Below are positions 19,961-32,100 of a stretch of 64,000 nucleotides of DNA, in pieces. Each line of letters begins with the position of its first letter. Position 1 is the first letter of the stretch. The stretch is from Porites lobata (Eukaryota > Cnidaria > Anthozoa > Scleractinia > Poritidae), in the NCBI GenBank assembly GCA_942486035.1, contig CALNXK010000105.1:336001-400000 (forward strand), written 5' to 3'. The translations under genes were made by a program, and so were the position numbers. The notes under the pieces are model-generated. The model did not search any database. It was not told where the DNA came from and saw only the letters and a program-made list of their open reading frames with translations.

Positions 19961-20540
19961 TTTCAATTCTACGAACAAACCGCGCTACTGCGAGCAACGT
20001 GGAAGGAGAAGGGGGTATCGAAACCAAACGCATGGATACTGAACTCAAAGACAGCTATTCCCCGACCTCTGATTACAAATTCAATACTAGCACTATGTTT
20101 TTTCACAATCCCGCGTTCACGTTTCATCACATAACGAGAGAAAACATCAGGCCTTTACACGCAGGACAAACCGAGCATCGAAGACGTCCATCTTTACACG
20201 AAACACAAAGCGGCCTTTCGGGCGAAAGACTCAAGGATATCGAAAAAAGACTCGCGCCCGCCATTGTTGTTCGCTTTAGCGACATTCGAGCGCTCACGTT
20301 CTTCACTTAAAGGTCACAAAATACTCAGAAACGCAGTAACCATTTCTCCTACATACAAGCAGAAAGTTCAAATACCTCAAGTCTTGGTTAAACGCAATGC
20401 ACGACGGGTTTCTATCTGTGTTGAACGCTGGGAAGTAAAGACACTTCCCAACAGCACCTTCATCAAACACATACAACCAACGGCGGGAGGACGCGTCTTT
20501 CGGGTTCCGATTATTTACCGACAACTTCCGAATTTGTAAC
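19960..20540 (-). promoter_or_regulatory. CpG-rich stretch, candidate promoter/first exon of the zinc-finger gene
   Basis: CpG dinucleotides are markedly denser here than in neighbouring sequence, and it lies just upstream of the first coding exon's leader intron. An ATG at about 20264 (minus) opens a 47-codon ORF with CxxC pairs, but its splice phase does not join exon 1. Promoter role is inferred from position and composition only. Confidence 0.3.
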
Positions 20541-20573
20541 GATCCTTAACGAAGCATACTGAACTGCTATAAA

Positions 20574-20940
20574 TAGAGTATTAAAAGTGATGACGTCATA
20601 AAAATAAAATTTCTGAAATTATGGGATTTGTCAATATCTTCTGAAAGAACAATGTCCAAGAGGCCTACTTGCCAAAAATGAACATTTTGGGGCAAATTGT
20701 CTCTGAGATCGTAGCCCTAAAAAACTCCATACAAACCCTTCTAAGTTTTTTTTGGGTCGATCCCCAAAAAAATTTAGAAGTGAGTTTTCTAAGTATAACT
20801 GGGCTACGATCTCAGACAATTTGACCCGAAATGTTCATTTTTGGCAAGTAGGCCTCTTGGACATTGTTCTTTCAGAATATCCTGACAAATCCCATAATTT
20901 CAGAAATTTCATTTTTATGACGTCACACTTTAGTACTCTA
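20574..20940. mobile_element. 367-bp near-perfect inverted-repeat element
   Basis: Two arms of about 170 bp, outer ends TAGAGTATTAAAAGTGATGA and the mirrored TAGTACTCTA. Each arm carries a TGACGTCA/TGACGTCAC motif and ACAATGTCCAAGAGGCC. Noncoding; would form a long hairpin. Confidence 0.8.
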
Positions 20941-21647
20941 TGCCACATATGAACATAGGAACAGGTGAAAGACGGGGTTGTTGGGGTATTTTTTTCATTT
21001 ATTTAATCATTATAGGGGGATTGGCTAGAACATGCTCACTTGTGCGAGTTCGAGGGAAATTTTGGTGGCTCCGCCGCCGAAATTTTTTTCTACTAATACA
21101 AATGGCACGAGTGACACAGACTACTCTGAAGATAAAAAAGCGATCTCGGGTCGGGTATTTACAAAGGACCAAATTCGAAAGGTTCACGCGTTTGCGCAAC
21201 CTCGCCCCAGGGCTTCTCTATAAGAGAATAGGGACAAGCAACGACGACGGCGACATCAACGAGAACGGCAAAAAGACAATAGGTTTAGTTTGGCAAGACA
21301 ACAACTCTGCACGTGCATCACACTTTTTTGTACATTTCTTTGCCGCCACTGCACGACCACAACGTGAAAATGCATAATTTCACGTTTTGTGGACGACGTG
21401 AACACAAGACAACGACTTCCTTTTTCTTTCCCTGAACTACGATGCAGTCTTTTAAAATTTAAGTCCAGTAAAAATTGCCAATATTTGACGAATTGAACGA
21501 GGTGGAATAAGTGTGATAAGGTTTGAAGTAGCGCGACTTCACTTTTTAAGTCACGTTTCCGTAGCCGCTCCCTAACGTCTAGAGAAGGGTAGGGAAAGCC
21601 CTGGGAAAGAGAGGGATGGTAGTTGCCTCAAGCCTCGGTTTCAAAGC
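20941..21647. other. Intergenic, no gene recognised
   Basis: Several short open frames on both strands have no recognisable domains. A dispersed repeat motif AGGGAAAGCCCTGGG is at about 21590. Confidence 0.35.
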
Positions 21648-21738
21648 GAGGCTAAGTGTGAAGCCATTGATATGAAAACGATTTTTCATTCTCATGCAAA
21701 TAAACTCATTTCACGAGAAATGTTGTGCACTTAGCCTC
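21648..21738. mobile_element. 91-bp GAGGCTAAGTG..CACTTAGCCTC element
   Basis: Perfect 11-bp ends GAGGCTAAGTG / CACTTAGCCTC and a core shared with 13680-13759. Noncoding. Confidence 0.6.
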
Positions 21739-22064
21739 GATTAGAAAGTAACATTGTTTGGCATATATAACTCAAAAATGGCTTGTTGGCAGTTCATCTT
21801 TCAGCACCTTAAACTCAGACTTTTCTTAAGCAAAGGAACAAGCTCATAATCTTTCTTTTATTTGTGATTTTATTTAGCGAGCAAAAGACAACTGAATATG
21901 GTCCACCAGGGTCCTTATTCGATTTGAACGACCTTGGCTCCATTCAATCTTCTCAAATTAACTAATTCACAAAAAAAACTCGATGTAACTTTACATCTTC
22001 TGTGTTGTCACATATGCGCAGCAAAGACCGCACAGTTTAATTGCTTCTTCTTTTCAACAAGCTG

Positions 22065-22097
22065 GCCTTGGATGTAAGTTTAACTTACATCCAAGGC
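22065..22097. repeat. Perfect 16-bp-stem palindrome
   Basis: GCCTTGGATGTAAGTT, one T, then its exact complement. No further element recognised around it. Confidence 0.85.
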
Positions 22098-22667
22098 TAG
22101 GTTGCTTAATGCTAGAGCAGATAGGTCAAGTCGCCTCTACAAATAGTTCTTTCTTTAGCAACGATTTAATACTAGCAACTAAAAAGAGGCCAAGATGGTG
22201 TCATGTGTCTGACAAAAGTTTTTTTCTGTCGTTCGTCGGCACAGCTTGTTTGAGAGACCTGCGGTTAAACAGGAGAAAAACATGGCGTTATATTCAGCGT
22301 CTCCTAAACTGTTCACAACTGAATTCAATCTTTTAAAGAAGTGTCTGAGTTTAGTCAGTAGAGAGGTTTAAGCTTTACGTATACGGCAAAAACGGCAAAC
22401 GTCAGATCCAAGATGAGAAATTCTCAAAATAGAAAATGAGCAGATATAAACAGTTAAAAAAAATTCTTATGGATAAAACTAATTTAGGTGTAGAAATAAG
22501 GAACAGTAAGCGACAAGTAAAGAGGAAACTTGGTCACGTAGTACAAATTCGCGTTTGCCGTTCGACGTAAACATGATGCTTAACCACTTGGCTCAAGTAA
22601 AAACGACTGATTGATTTTGGCGACGTGAGTGAGGTAGAAGCCATGAAACACTTACTTGCTTGGTTCG

Positions 22668-22764
22668 TCAACCACTGTCAGAAGCTTTCTCAACCACAGG
22701 TTTACCAGGCTGAGCATCAATAGGCTTTTCACAGAACTGGTCCTCGACGAAATATCCCTTTAAT
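22668..22764 (-). CDS. MORN gene 1, exon 2
   Basis: 97 nt after acceptor CTGAAATGACAG. It completes Arg, then LKGYFVEDQFCEKPIDA and a Pro/Lys/Val tail to TGA at 22670-22668. It aligns with exon 2 of the paralogue (VGFFYDDEYVGEKPD). Confidence 0.72.
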
Positions 22765-23838
22765 CTGTCATTTCAGAAAGCACAAACTGGCTCATGTAAG
22801 TGTCACAAAAAGTGTTACTTTGTTTCGGGCATTCATGATCAATTTGAGTCAAAATTTTGGGGCCAACAAAAAAATTAACTGATCTGTGATAATAAAAATT
22901 TTTCCCCGAGAAGAAAAAAGGTTTGAATTGTGGAGGGTGCTGTTTAAAGATTGCTGAAAGCTGTAAGCATAAACGTCGAAGCATTTTTGAACTCTGCCTC
23001 CGGTCTGGATGTAGCCTCCTTCGCAGCCGTTATAAGGGTCGTCACGCAACGCTCCTCCCCAATAAATAGTGGGGACAAAATCGTTAAATAAGAACAGCCG
23101 TGACCAGGTTTTATGAGCCTGCGAGACTGAGCACCCCTAACAAACCCTTGTTTTCACGAAACCGCTGGTCAGCCAACCCTAGTTTAGGTCGTTGTTATCT
23201 GAGGCCTTCCTTGTCGGGAGGAGCGTTGCGTGACGACCCTAATAACGAGATCACTGGCTGGGATAAACGAGAGACATTCTCTCTTGATGAAATCTAATAA
23301 CTAAAGACTAGGCAAACATTTAAGGATGAAACAAATCATGTCATCTTACATGCCGTTGTCGAAATGTCTTATGTTACTATTCTTATCTAGTTTAACTCAA
23401 GGTTTCCGAATAAGTTAACTCAACACATTTCCGTGACAAAACGTTTGCAATCTTCTGAGGTGACATGGAACGAATTTCTGTTTCTAAGGGTATACCAATC
23501 ACTCTGTCTTAGATATATATCTAAACAATTCCTTCAAGCCTTGCTTACCTAGTGCCATCTTTCCTTGTTAGCTCCCCATATCCGTGCTTCTTGCTGTTAC
23601 GTATCTCCCCAACATACTTATCGCCGTTTGAATAAACAATCATGTCTTCTCCTTCTCTCGTTATTTCGTTCTGCTCCTCTGGGAATGGTAGGTCATCTTC
23701 ATCCACGTCACAACAGTCCCCGCAGTGACAGAAAGGCTCACAGTTTCTTAAACAGCATGCGCAGCAGCGACATCCTTCTCCGAATTCACACATTTTAAAG
23801 CAATAACACAGGCAACATTTAGCACAAGTAGCACCCAT
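22668..23838 (-). CDS. Cys-rich MORN-motif protein, gene 1 (128 aa)
   Basis: Two exons, 23549-23838 and 22668-22764, joined by donor GTAAGC and acceptor AAATGACAG with a split Arg codon. The product starts MGATCAKCCLCYC: Gly2 plus clustered Cys, suited to N-myristoylation and palmitoylation (inferred). The Cys-rich stretch reaches to about residue 47, then comes an acidic linker. A MORN motif follows (YVGEIRNSKKHGYGELTRKD), with a partial second unit (LKGYFVEDQFCEKP) across the splice. MORN repeats are known membrane- and phospholipid-associated modules. An in-frame ATG 14 codons upstream (23880) exists, but the paralogue at 33890 begins at the matching Met-Gly. After the TGA, a good GTAAGT donor follows at once, so a 3' UTR intron or another exon form is possible. 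Confidence 0.75.
23030..23247. mobile_element. Inverted-repeat element in MORN gene 1 intron
   Basis: TTATAAGGGTCGTCACGCAA..CGCTCCTCCCC at the left is mirrored by GGGAGGAGCG..GTGACGACCCTAATAA at the right. Noncoding. Confidence 0.65.
23549..23838 (-). CDS. MORN gene 1, exon 1
   Basis: 290 nt from the Met-Gly start to the donor at 23548. It carries the Cys-rich N-terminus, acidic linker DVDEDDLPFPEE and the MORN core YSNGDKYVGE. It ends in phase 2 exactly like exon 1 of the paralogue. Confidence 0.8.
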
Positions 23839-24058
23839 GATGAAGGTTTGAGGAGACCTGAGGAAAGCGTGATGTAACATGATAACTTAAACTATTAAAT
23901 GGCTAGAGGACAAAACAGTCATGCAAATATTTGTCCATCTTCTTGAGTTTAGTAAAACGGACGTTGGACCCTTTTGTGGCCTTTTTTCCTGGTTGTAGGG
24001 GGATCTTTTTCTAGATGGGGTAAGGCCGAAGGTGTCACGTGGATGACGGGAGAATAGC

Positions 24059-24247
24059 CCACGTTCGATGTATTAAAATTCTAACATGACTCTGAGGCTT
24101 TGGGGCCAAAATTGTAAATTTTTCTCGACTCCATTGTCTCGCAATTCCCAAAACTGGAGACTTGAGCACAAAGGACACCCAACCAAATATAGAAAAATGA
24201 CCAGAAAGCCTCAGAGTCAAGTTAGCATTTTCAAATTTCGAACGTGG
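24059..24247. mobile_element. 189-bp inverted-repeat element
   Basis: Ends CCACGTTCGA / TCGAACGTGG (imperfect), inner TGACTCTGAGGCTTT mirrored by AAAGCCTCAGAGTCA. Noncoding. Confidence 0.7.
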
Positions 24248-24628
24248 ACAACTGGGAAAGGTGAGGCCAAAGCACTTGAGGGGGGCGCAATAGCAAGGTA
24301 GGGTAGAGGAGGAGCAAAAGTAGGTGGGATGATAACGATGTTTTCTTGGGCGGAGAGGCGGTCAGATAATTTTCAAGACCAGTGGGAGAGGGAGGAAAAA
24401 GGTTATTTTCAAGACCAGTGTCAAATGGTGATGATATGTTCAAAAGAAAAGTATTGAGATCTGACTGTATCCTTCTCCTTAAAACGGTCAAAAACGGAAC
24501 AAAGCAGGTTTCGCCCACTCAGCATAAATCATATTGATGAAAATAACGAGACCACCAAATTTACAATACATTAACATCACACGTTTGCCCCGTCTAACCC
24601 CACCTTGCTCCCCTGGAGTACATTATGC

Positions 24629-25989
24629 ACCTATCAATGTTAAGCCGCAGCGGGGGGAGGCCGGGTGTAGGCGGGGGATTTGACGTAACAAGTCTGCCCG
24701 TGGCAGGGACTTTTGATCATTCGTCGAGTCCCGGGGGTCGGGACTTTTGACTTTAACCGTTAGTGGCCTGAGCTCCTCCGACGCCATCTTGGATTTTCGG
24801 CGCACTGAGACCTGGTAACCAACAGACATCAAAATGGAGGCTGCTTCGGTTTCCGTGAAGAAGGTAAGAAATCTGTGAAATTTTGTCGCTTAAAGAGCCC
24901 ATCGGGCCGTTTTTTGCGTTTTGTTATGTCATCAGTGCCATGATTGATTATATTGCGATATTCTTTTTGTTTTTTAATACAATTGTTTAATACATATTTA
25001 TGAGATGTTAATTCATGCGTGGTTGATCACATGGAACTACTTTTTCAGGTCCTTCTTCAGTTTGGCGATAGCCGAAAGGTGTTTGATATCAAAGAACCTG
25101 ATGATATGAATGAAGTGATTTCAAAAATAAAAAGTATGTTTGCCATAAATGCTAGCAGCGATTTGTTCCTTCAAGAGTATGAAGAAGAGTGGAATGATTG
25201 GGTCGATGTCGAGGACGTACGTGGATCACATTAAAGACAGAGCAAAATTACGAGTACATGTTCGTGTTGACCAGGCTGCAGTCAAGGAAAAGCATGCTGT
25301 AAGCTTTATCTATTTCAAATCAGAGGTTATAAATATTTCATTTCCATCGTTCCTGTTTACAATTAAAGTAATTAAATGTAAAAGCCAGTATAGATAATTA
25401 CATCACCCAGTCAAAATGTCACATCTTGGTTTGTTTACAAAGTATGCAGTTCCATTTTTTAGTTACTTTAGGACATAGGTCTGTTGGTACTATTAAAAAT
25501 CAGTAAAGTGTTACGGACTGAAGTTGAAATAAACTAGTCTTACTTGGTGATGTAAATATGAATAATGGCCATGAGTTATAACCGGATGTCAATTCAAATA
25601 AAAGTTATCTGTAGCATAACAATTCATGATAAGATACCAGAATTTCCTTGTTTTGCTGTATTGTTCAATAGTATCAGTTGAGACAGTCTTCAAATTTTTA
25701 TATACTTTCCAGATAAATTACATGACATTTTTCTATTAAACGGACGTTACATTTTGAAGTTGTTGCTTCTTGCTTTTTACAACTTTATAATTCCTGTATA
25801 TCCCTATTTTAATTCTTGTTTGACCAATGCCTTGACCTTTTTCTGGAAGGGGAGGGGGATGGGGAATTTGCACTCTTTTGACCAGCAATAACGTCCCTGG
25901 GGTCGGGCATTTGAACAGAAAAAATGATCTGAGTTCAAATCCCCCGCCTATGCCCGGCCTCCCCCCCCTGCAGCTTAACATTGATAGGT
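24629..25989. mobile_element. 1.36 kb inverted-repeat element carrying a gene start
   Basis: Left end ACCTATCAATGTTAAGC, then GC-rich AGGCCGGG and GGCGGGGGATTTGA. The right end has the same order inverted (TCAAATCCCCCGCC, CCCGGCCT, GCTTAACATTGATAGGT). The arms are about 95 bp and imperfect. The interior holds a promoter-like CpG stretch and two exons (24834-25298). Probably a deletion derivative of a larger DNA transposon; superfamily not recognised. Confidence 0.6.
24834..25298 (+). pseudogene. Truncated two-exon gene start, Ubl/PB1-like protein
   Basis: Exon 1 (24834-24863) encodes MEAASVSVKK before donor GTAAGA. Exon 2 (25049-25298) follows a CTTTTTCAG acceptor in frame and reads VLLQFGDSRKVFDI, ending near WNDWVDVED. 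One extra base at about 25217 breaks the frame; the next frame resumes YVDHIKDRAKLRVHVRVDQA up to a GTAAGC donor at 25299. The beta-strand/helix pattern (charged opening strand, DD, helix VISKIKSMF, then LFLQEYEEEWNDWVDVED) resembles ubiquitin-like or PB1-type folds; this is inference. No downstream exon was found. It lies wholly between the inverted repeats, so it is likely transposon-borne and dead, or the frameshift is a sequencing error. Confidence 0.5.
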
Positions 25990-27536
25990 ACATTACCACT
26001 TCATCTTTCCCTCTCACCACCTACCTTTACCCCTTCTAGAGAAAGATCGACCCCCAAGTGGATAAAAAATATAGCCCAAAATTGATTTTAAAATAATCCG
26101 ATGGTCCAATAGTCCATGGGTCCAGTCATCGTTTTACCCAACGCCACTTGTTGGAATTTTTTATTGTTTTAATGCAAGCTCAAACAATAATAACAATTTT
26201 ATCGGGAAGGTCTGCTGAATCTACCCAGAGTTCCTGATCCACCCAGAGAGCGAGTAGACTGTCTAATAGAGCCGATCTTTCAGCTGTTTCCTGCCTTATT
26301 AGTTTGAGTAGGGCAGTTGTCAGTTGTCTAAGTTCCAAAGCTATTTGCTATTTGTTTGTATGATAGTTCTCTGGTAAGGACCATTACGATTTTAATACTT
26401 GAAATGACAAATAAGTCGACTTACCCCTTGAAATCGCTGTGGGTGATATAGCAGTTTTGACAGGAATTTCTTGCTATCGCAAATAGCAGTGCGATTTTCG
26501 CTTGGTATTGACTTTTTTCCGTTGTTTATAGAACGTCAGTTTCCCTTAACCTGTGCGCAGATTAAATTACCATCACTCGGAGTGCGCTAAACAATACGCA
26601 GTACTTCCAAAATGGTGGCAAATTAAGTTATTTTTTGTCTTCATGATAATTAGCCCTCAATATCTCGTTCCAAGGAAGCGGTTCAATTGAATTCGGCAGA
26701 TATAACCGAGGTAAAGAGGGCTAATTAACATAAATATAAAAGAATAGTAATATCGCTCTCATTTTGAAATAAGGAGTATATCGGATCTTCTGATAGTCTA
26801 GCTGGGTGGGCGTCATTGCTAACGAGCTGAAAACCAATGTTCAATGTAATCCACATGGGTTTTGTTGCCTGTCAGTTTATGAAGCCTTGAACACGATTAC
26901 GGGGAAGAACGAGTAAGCTCTTTTGTTTGGACATATCCTGACAAAAGGCACTGCTTATGATACGATTGGCAGATTACCATAGCTGCGTATAGTGTTCGAG
27001 GTCATGCTTGACGCGCGTCAAGTAGCGGCGGTAAAAGTAGGCCTGAGAATGCTCGAGGAGGTTCTATCTTTTGAAAGAAGTAAAACGAGTTGCTTGGTTG
27101 ATTACGAAAAAAGCAGATATTGGTGATAATGTCTGAAGAGAAACGTAGAATACCGGGAAATTAAAAGCAGTCCAGAACTGCAGAGTTCCCTGTAAAATGG
27201 TCAGCTTTTCACGATTGCTTTTGGGAGGGGAAATAAGGGGTTGATATTATTATATAATTTTATGGTGGGGGGGAGGAGGGGGTTGCTCCCGCATAATGGT
27301 ATATGGTATGCTTTTTGAAGGTTTCTATCCTGAAATTGTGTTCGCGGTGTGATCCTAAGGTGAGGTACCGAGTCGAAGTCAAGGTCAATAAAAACGTTAA
27401 AAAAAAGCGAGGCCAATATCCAGCTTGGTTGATAAAGGATTTTAGATGACCAAGAGAATTTTCTCTTGCGAGACAACCGTGAAGAATCCCGCTCGAGTAT
27501 CCACACAGAACACCAGATCCCGGAGGGCTACTCCAA
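25990..27536. other. Intergenic, no gene recognised
   Basis: AT-rich with a G-run at 27268-27283. Short open frames lack domains. Confidence 0.35.
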
Positions 27537-27856
27537 TAAAAGTGACAGGGGTGCTCGTCGTACCTTTTAGGGGTATAAATTGGTGGAGGTACCGCTTAGG
27601 GTACTTAAACCTAAAATGAGTGCTGATACGCTTTATTCGGATAAAAATTTATGACAATACTTTCAAAAAGTCCTTGAAAAGAAGTGTTCAAAGCTATCTT
27701 TATTACTGTTAAAATTTGCAGTGCCAGATATATAATATGTAGTTGATTAATTGGTACCTCTTAGGGATGGAAATTAGTTTGGGACACGCCCATAAAACAA
27801 GATTCTGGTTTAGGGGGGTTATCGAAATTTTCCGACGAGCACCCCCGTCACTTTTA
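27537..27856. mobile_element. 320-bp inverted-repeat element with TA ends
   Basis: TAAAAGTGACAGGGGTGCTC and its mirrored right end GAGCACCCCCGTCACTTTTA, with CGTCG adjoining. A TA duplication is possible. Noncoding. Confidence 0.75.
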
Positions 27857-29036
27857 CCAGATTCGCTTTGTCTACCCGCTCACAGAAACCGCCATATAAT
27901 AAAAGAAAATTAAACCGGACATAATGGGCACGTGTTTATTGAGTTAACTTTATTTCACCAAAAAATATTTTCATTACCTGTAGCATTACTGGTTCTCGAA
28001 TTGATCTTTTATATACAGATCACTTACAGAAAAAGTTTCTGGATAACGAATTGCATTCGGATTTTCCTTGCAAGTCTAAATAAATAGCGAAAGACAAAGT
28101 TTCAATCTTTAATTCCTTGATTGCAGATAGCTGAGTTTAGTTTACTGCAAAACTTCAAGTTCGCTTTTAAATTGCATTCAAAGCGTTTGTTTCGTAGAAT
28201 ATAAAGAAGAGCAATTACTTTAAAATCGACGACAAAAAATGCTATTCGAAAGTAGGATAATATTACAAATTTTATTTTATCTTGAGTCTGGACATCAACA
28301 GACTCGTTCCACCTCAATCGACTGCTAGTGAGGCAAATTTGCCAAGAACGCATTCCAATAAATGTTTGGGCTTCCACCCAGCATCCCTCGTTTCAAGTTC
28401 ATTCCCAGGGCTTTTACCTCAGAAATTGGGAGGGGGCCATTTCTGAGGGCAAAATCCTGGTACCAAGTCGTAGTCCTTTCAAAAACTGTGTAGACAAAGA
28501 TAATGCAGGTCTCTATTCCTGAACAGAAAAACTCATCAATGTAGCAAATAATACGTCCAAAAATCCTATTAAACAAAAACTCACGCCTAAGAAAAATATT
28601 TTGTACTGGCGCGAGAACATAATCCAATGGAATAAAACAGCTTTCCTTTCTTAATACAGTTTCTACGACTAGAAAAACCAGCTCGTTGATATAACAATTA
28701 CGGCGAAAGCCAGAATACCGATACTTAGAAGAGACGCTATCCTGGCACTTTGGCCCTAAAGTTTCAGCGTAAAATATCTTAAGTTAATTTATAAACAATA
28801 CAGCACGTTGTTAAACCTCCTTTACAGTCGTTATTCTCCCACTTTTAACAGCCTATGAACAGCTGTAAGTAAACTTCAGTAGATTGCTAACCAGACGAAC
28901 AAAGCCGACTAATGTAAAATGGTCATTCTTACTCATTAACAAATGAAAGTAAATTGAGTATTCTCCCGGAGATTTAGTAAAAATGTTTCGTTCAGGGGTA
29001 TTATGGATTATATCATGCGTAGAAGCTAAGAACCGG
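27857..29036. other. 3' flank of MORN gene 2, no gene recognised
   Basis: AT-rich. A dispersed-repeat motif CCCAGGGCTTTTACCTCAGA lies at about 28405. No domain-bearing frame seen. Confidence 0.35.
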
Positions 29037-29157
29037 TCAATCGTGACCATTGTCAATGGTGGAGTAAGATTGTCCTCCGCTTCCTTCTGACTTGATGCGT
29101 TGCTTTTCCTCTTTCCACGCTAGCTCAATAGCTGCTTGGTCCTCTTTTCTTGTACCC
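29037..29157 (-). CDS. MORN gene 2, exon 3
   Basis: 121 nt after acceptor TATTTTGCTAG. It completes a Glu codon, then GTRKEDQAAIELAWKEEK and a Ser/Gly-rich end to TGA at 29039-29037. Confidence 0.72.
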
Positions 29158-32100
29158 CTAGCAAAATAAACAGGCAATTGTAAATGCAATGCTTGGCGTT
29201 GTCAGAACCTTCACTGCAGCGATCAAGCATGACGCGTTTTGCACGATCAAGGTTGCACTAAAATGATACCACTCCCACCCTAGATGTGAAATTAAATTAT
29301 CGAGCCCAATCAGTTTTTGCGCTGACCGCCTACCTTGGAGAGCCTCTGGGATAACTGCAAGCATGACCCCCCTCCGCCCTCAACCCTCCGAACCAACTTC
29401 CTCGCAGGCAGGGGTAAAGGAGACCCCTATCAGCTCTGAATCTAGCCTTTTCCAGGCTCTTAGACAGTAGGGATAACGCGTAAGTGAAAGTCGCGCAAAA
29501 ATACGAGCCCGCGATATGGGAAAGAGGGGTGGGGGCCTTTGCGCTCTCTCAATTTCGCGGTCTCGACTATCTCGGAACCTGGAACACCCGCTACTCTGAA
29601 TCTGTCTTCTTGAGTGAGGAGGTGAAAACGATGCTCTACCTGAATGGCGTCAAGTCTTTTGACGTCACCGAAGTCCGAACTTCTGGACTATTCAATCTTG
29701 TTCTCTGTCGTCAAGCTGGCCACGGTTTTCTGAGCGCAAGTATCCGTTTATTGATTAAGCGATAGTCACATGGGCCCGCTGTACCAAGCGCACGGCTATT
29801 ACGGCCTGGGTTCGAGACTGTATCCCAGCAACAAGCGCACATGCTCAACAAAGACTCATGCAGAGTCTTTCTCGAGTGCGCTACAATCAAGCAAGTAAAA
29901 GGAAGCTTCTGCTAGCGCAGGGCGTCCACGAGTATCTTGTATATCGAATAATCATAACTAAATTCATCCCCGGGGTACCATAATCGCCCATTAAAATTGA
30001 TTGATGAGTTTAGTTTGTCACTTGACAAAAATGCCTAAACGTGACCAAACAAAACTGATGCTACATACTCTGTATCGTTAGTGTAACTAGATTGACTCTT
30101 GCTAAATGGCCGCGACGTCACGGGGCTTCTCTTGAGTCTTTCGTCTGGTTTTTCACCAACATATTCGTCATCGTAGAAGAATCCAACTGTCCTAGGGAAT
30201 AAAAAGTATTAAAATGAACTTTCAGGGTCGGGAAGGGCTTTTTTCTTCACGGGATACGGGATACGGGATTTGACCGCTAGTTGGGACGCGTGTTCGATAA
30301 CTGAATCTTGGCACAGGATGCGGTAGAAAGAAAACCGTACAGTAAAACCCCGTAAATAAGAACCTGAATTTTAAGAACCTGTTGGGCTGAAATTTGCCAT
30401 TTAAGCCCCCTCTATAAAAGAACCTGTTTGGCCTAAAATTTGAAACAGGTTCTTATTTTAAAAATCTATGAAAAAATTCTGTACACTTGAGCAAATCAGA
30501 CAAGTCAACATTCAGAATCTTCTTGGGAGACATAGGTGCCCTATCGCTCCAACTGCAAGGTACACAAAGGTGCAGGCGCAGGAAAATTGTGCTTAGGGAG
30601 GGGAGAGTGGGGAGCGGACAAAGAAGGGCACTCTCTTGCTAACATGGAGTTCAAAAGCAAGCTGTAAGCGCCCGAGGCCAGCCATGCAGTAACACTACTC
30701 ATGTAACTGTAATGTTTAAATACATTAAACACAGTTATTTCGGTCCTTCTACGCAATCCCTCTCTAATTAAACTGGTCTTTCAACTTAAGATAATATTCT
30801 TTTCGTTACCGTCGAGGCAATTTCTAAGACCGAGGAAAATAACTTATCGCGATAGCACTACACGCATCTGTGGATAGCGAGAGGCATACTACTTCTGAAT
30901 CAATTAATTGCAGTAAAGTCAACTCCCTCTAAAACGTGCACCTTTGGGACAGCACTATGTGTCGTTCTTAGAGAGATGTCCGTCTTATAGAGAACAAAGC
31001 CAGTAAAGAAAGGTAGGGACCAACTCTAGGTGTCCACCATCTTAGCGAGGTGTCCGTCTGGGAAGGTTGCGAAATAAATTACTCTGAATGAATATAATCT
31101 CTCCCTTTGTCCTAAACGACACCATGCCATTGAGGTGATTCGTTTTCACTTGACGGCAATTGCAATACTAAGATAGTCTTCAATGAAGGCGTGGTTGACG
31201 TACACGTACTGCTCGTCGGAAACTTAAATTGATCGAATTCATTTCAGAAGACCATACAAGAATTATCAATATCCGTCAATATCAACATTTTGAACTTTAG
31301 AATCCTCCAGACAAATTTCAAAAAAATATGTATTGATCTGTGATTTTTTAGATACACGAATTAGAGGACCATTGGAGTAGTCACAGCGGTAGGCCTAAAC
31401 AAATCTAGAATATTATAATTTTTCCTTACTACAAAGCTGTTTAATCACTTTAAGAAGATGAACAACAGCATGATTTACATAGAGTCTAACAGATTTTCAT
31501 GACACCGAAATGAAAACGATAAAAGCTTGTCACAGTTGGTAAAACTGATGTTGAACATAAAACGTCCGTAAAACTAAGAACTGACGTTCCTCTTGTAATA
31601 TGATCCTTTTCTTTTTTATTCCACTTATGCTTTTAGCGATTACACATGCTTTGTTTATTTAGTTTTGTAAATATCGAGTCAACCTCATGACAAATATACA
31701 AACCTGAAAAAGCGAAAAGCCAAAGAGTGGTCACCGTAGAAAAAATCAACTCAATAATTAAAAAATATAAATGAAGATTCTGTGTTGCCATGGTTATGGC
31801 AACACAAAGTGGTGGCTGGGGCTGCGGGAGCAGAAAATGCTTTTCCACGAAGATTCAGTTCTTCAATTATCTTACAAAATAGAATTTGTGTTTTTAGTTC
31901 TTTTACATTTTAGGCACCCTCAGTTGCTGAAAGACTGTGGTGCAATGCCGTATAGATTACTCAACATTATTTTCCAAAGCTTTCTGTTGACGTTTTCATT
32001 CCCTCTTGATCTTGGGCCAAATAATATCCACTGAAATATGAGACGGTTACTTTCAAGGAACTAAAATAAACCATCAGATAATTCTCGATTTTTATAATAC

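Noticed and set aside
20230..20280. Minus-strand ATG frame with CVSCKDG and CSVCPACKG, considered as the first exon of the zinc-finger gene
   Set aside because: The possible donors give a split codon TAA when joined to the 18609 acceptor, and the frame stops after 47 codons.
19945..21377. Several plus-strand ORFs of 90-145 codons upstream of the zinc-finger gene
   Set aside because: Basic, low-complexity translations of CpG-rich and repeat sequence; no recognisable domain.
29790..29830. tRNA-like B-box GGGTTCGAGACT
   Set aside because: No cloverleaf; possibly a decayed SINE.
31633..32034. Two overlapping ORFs on opposite strands
   Set aside because: No domain, no splice or codon support; within an AT-rich intron.
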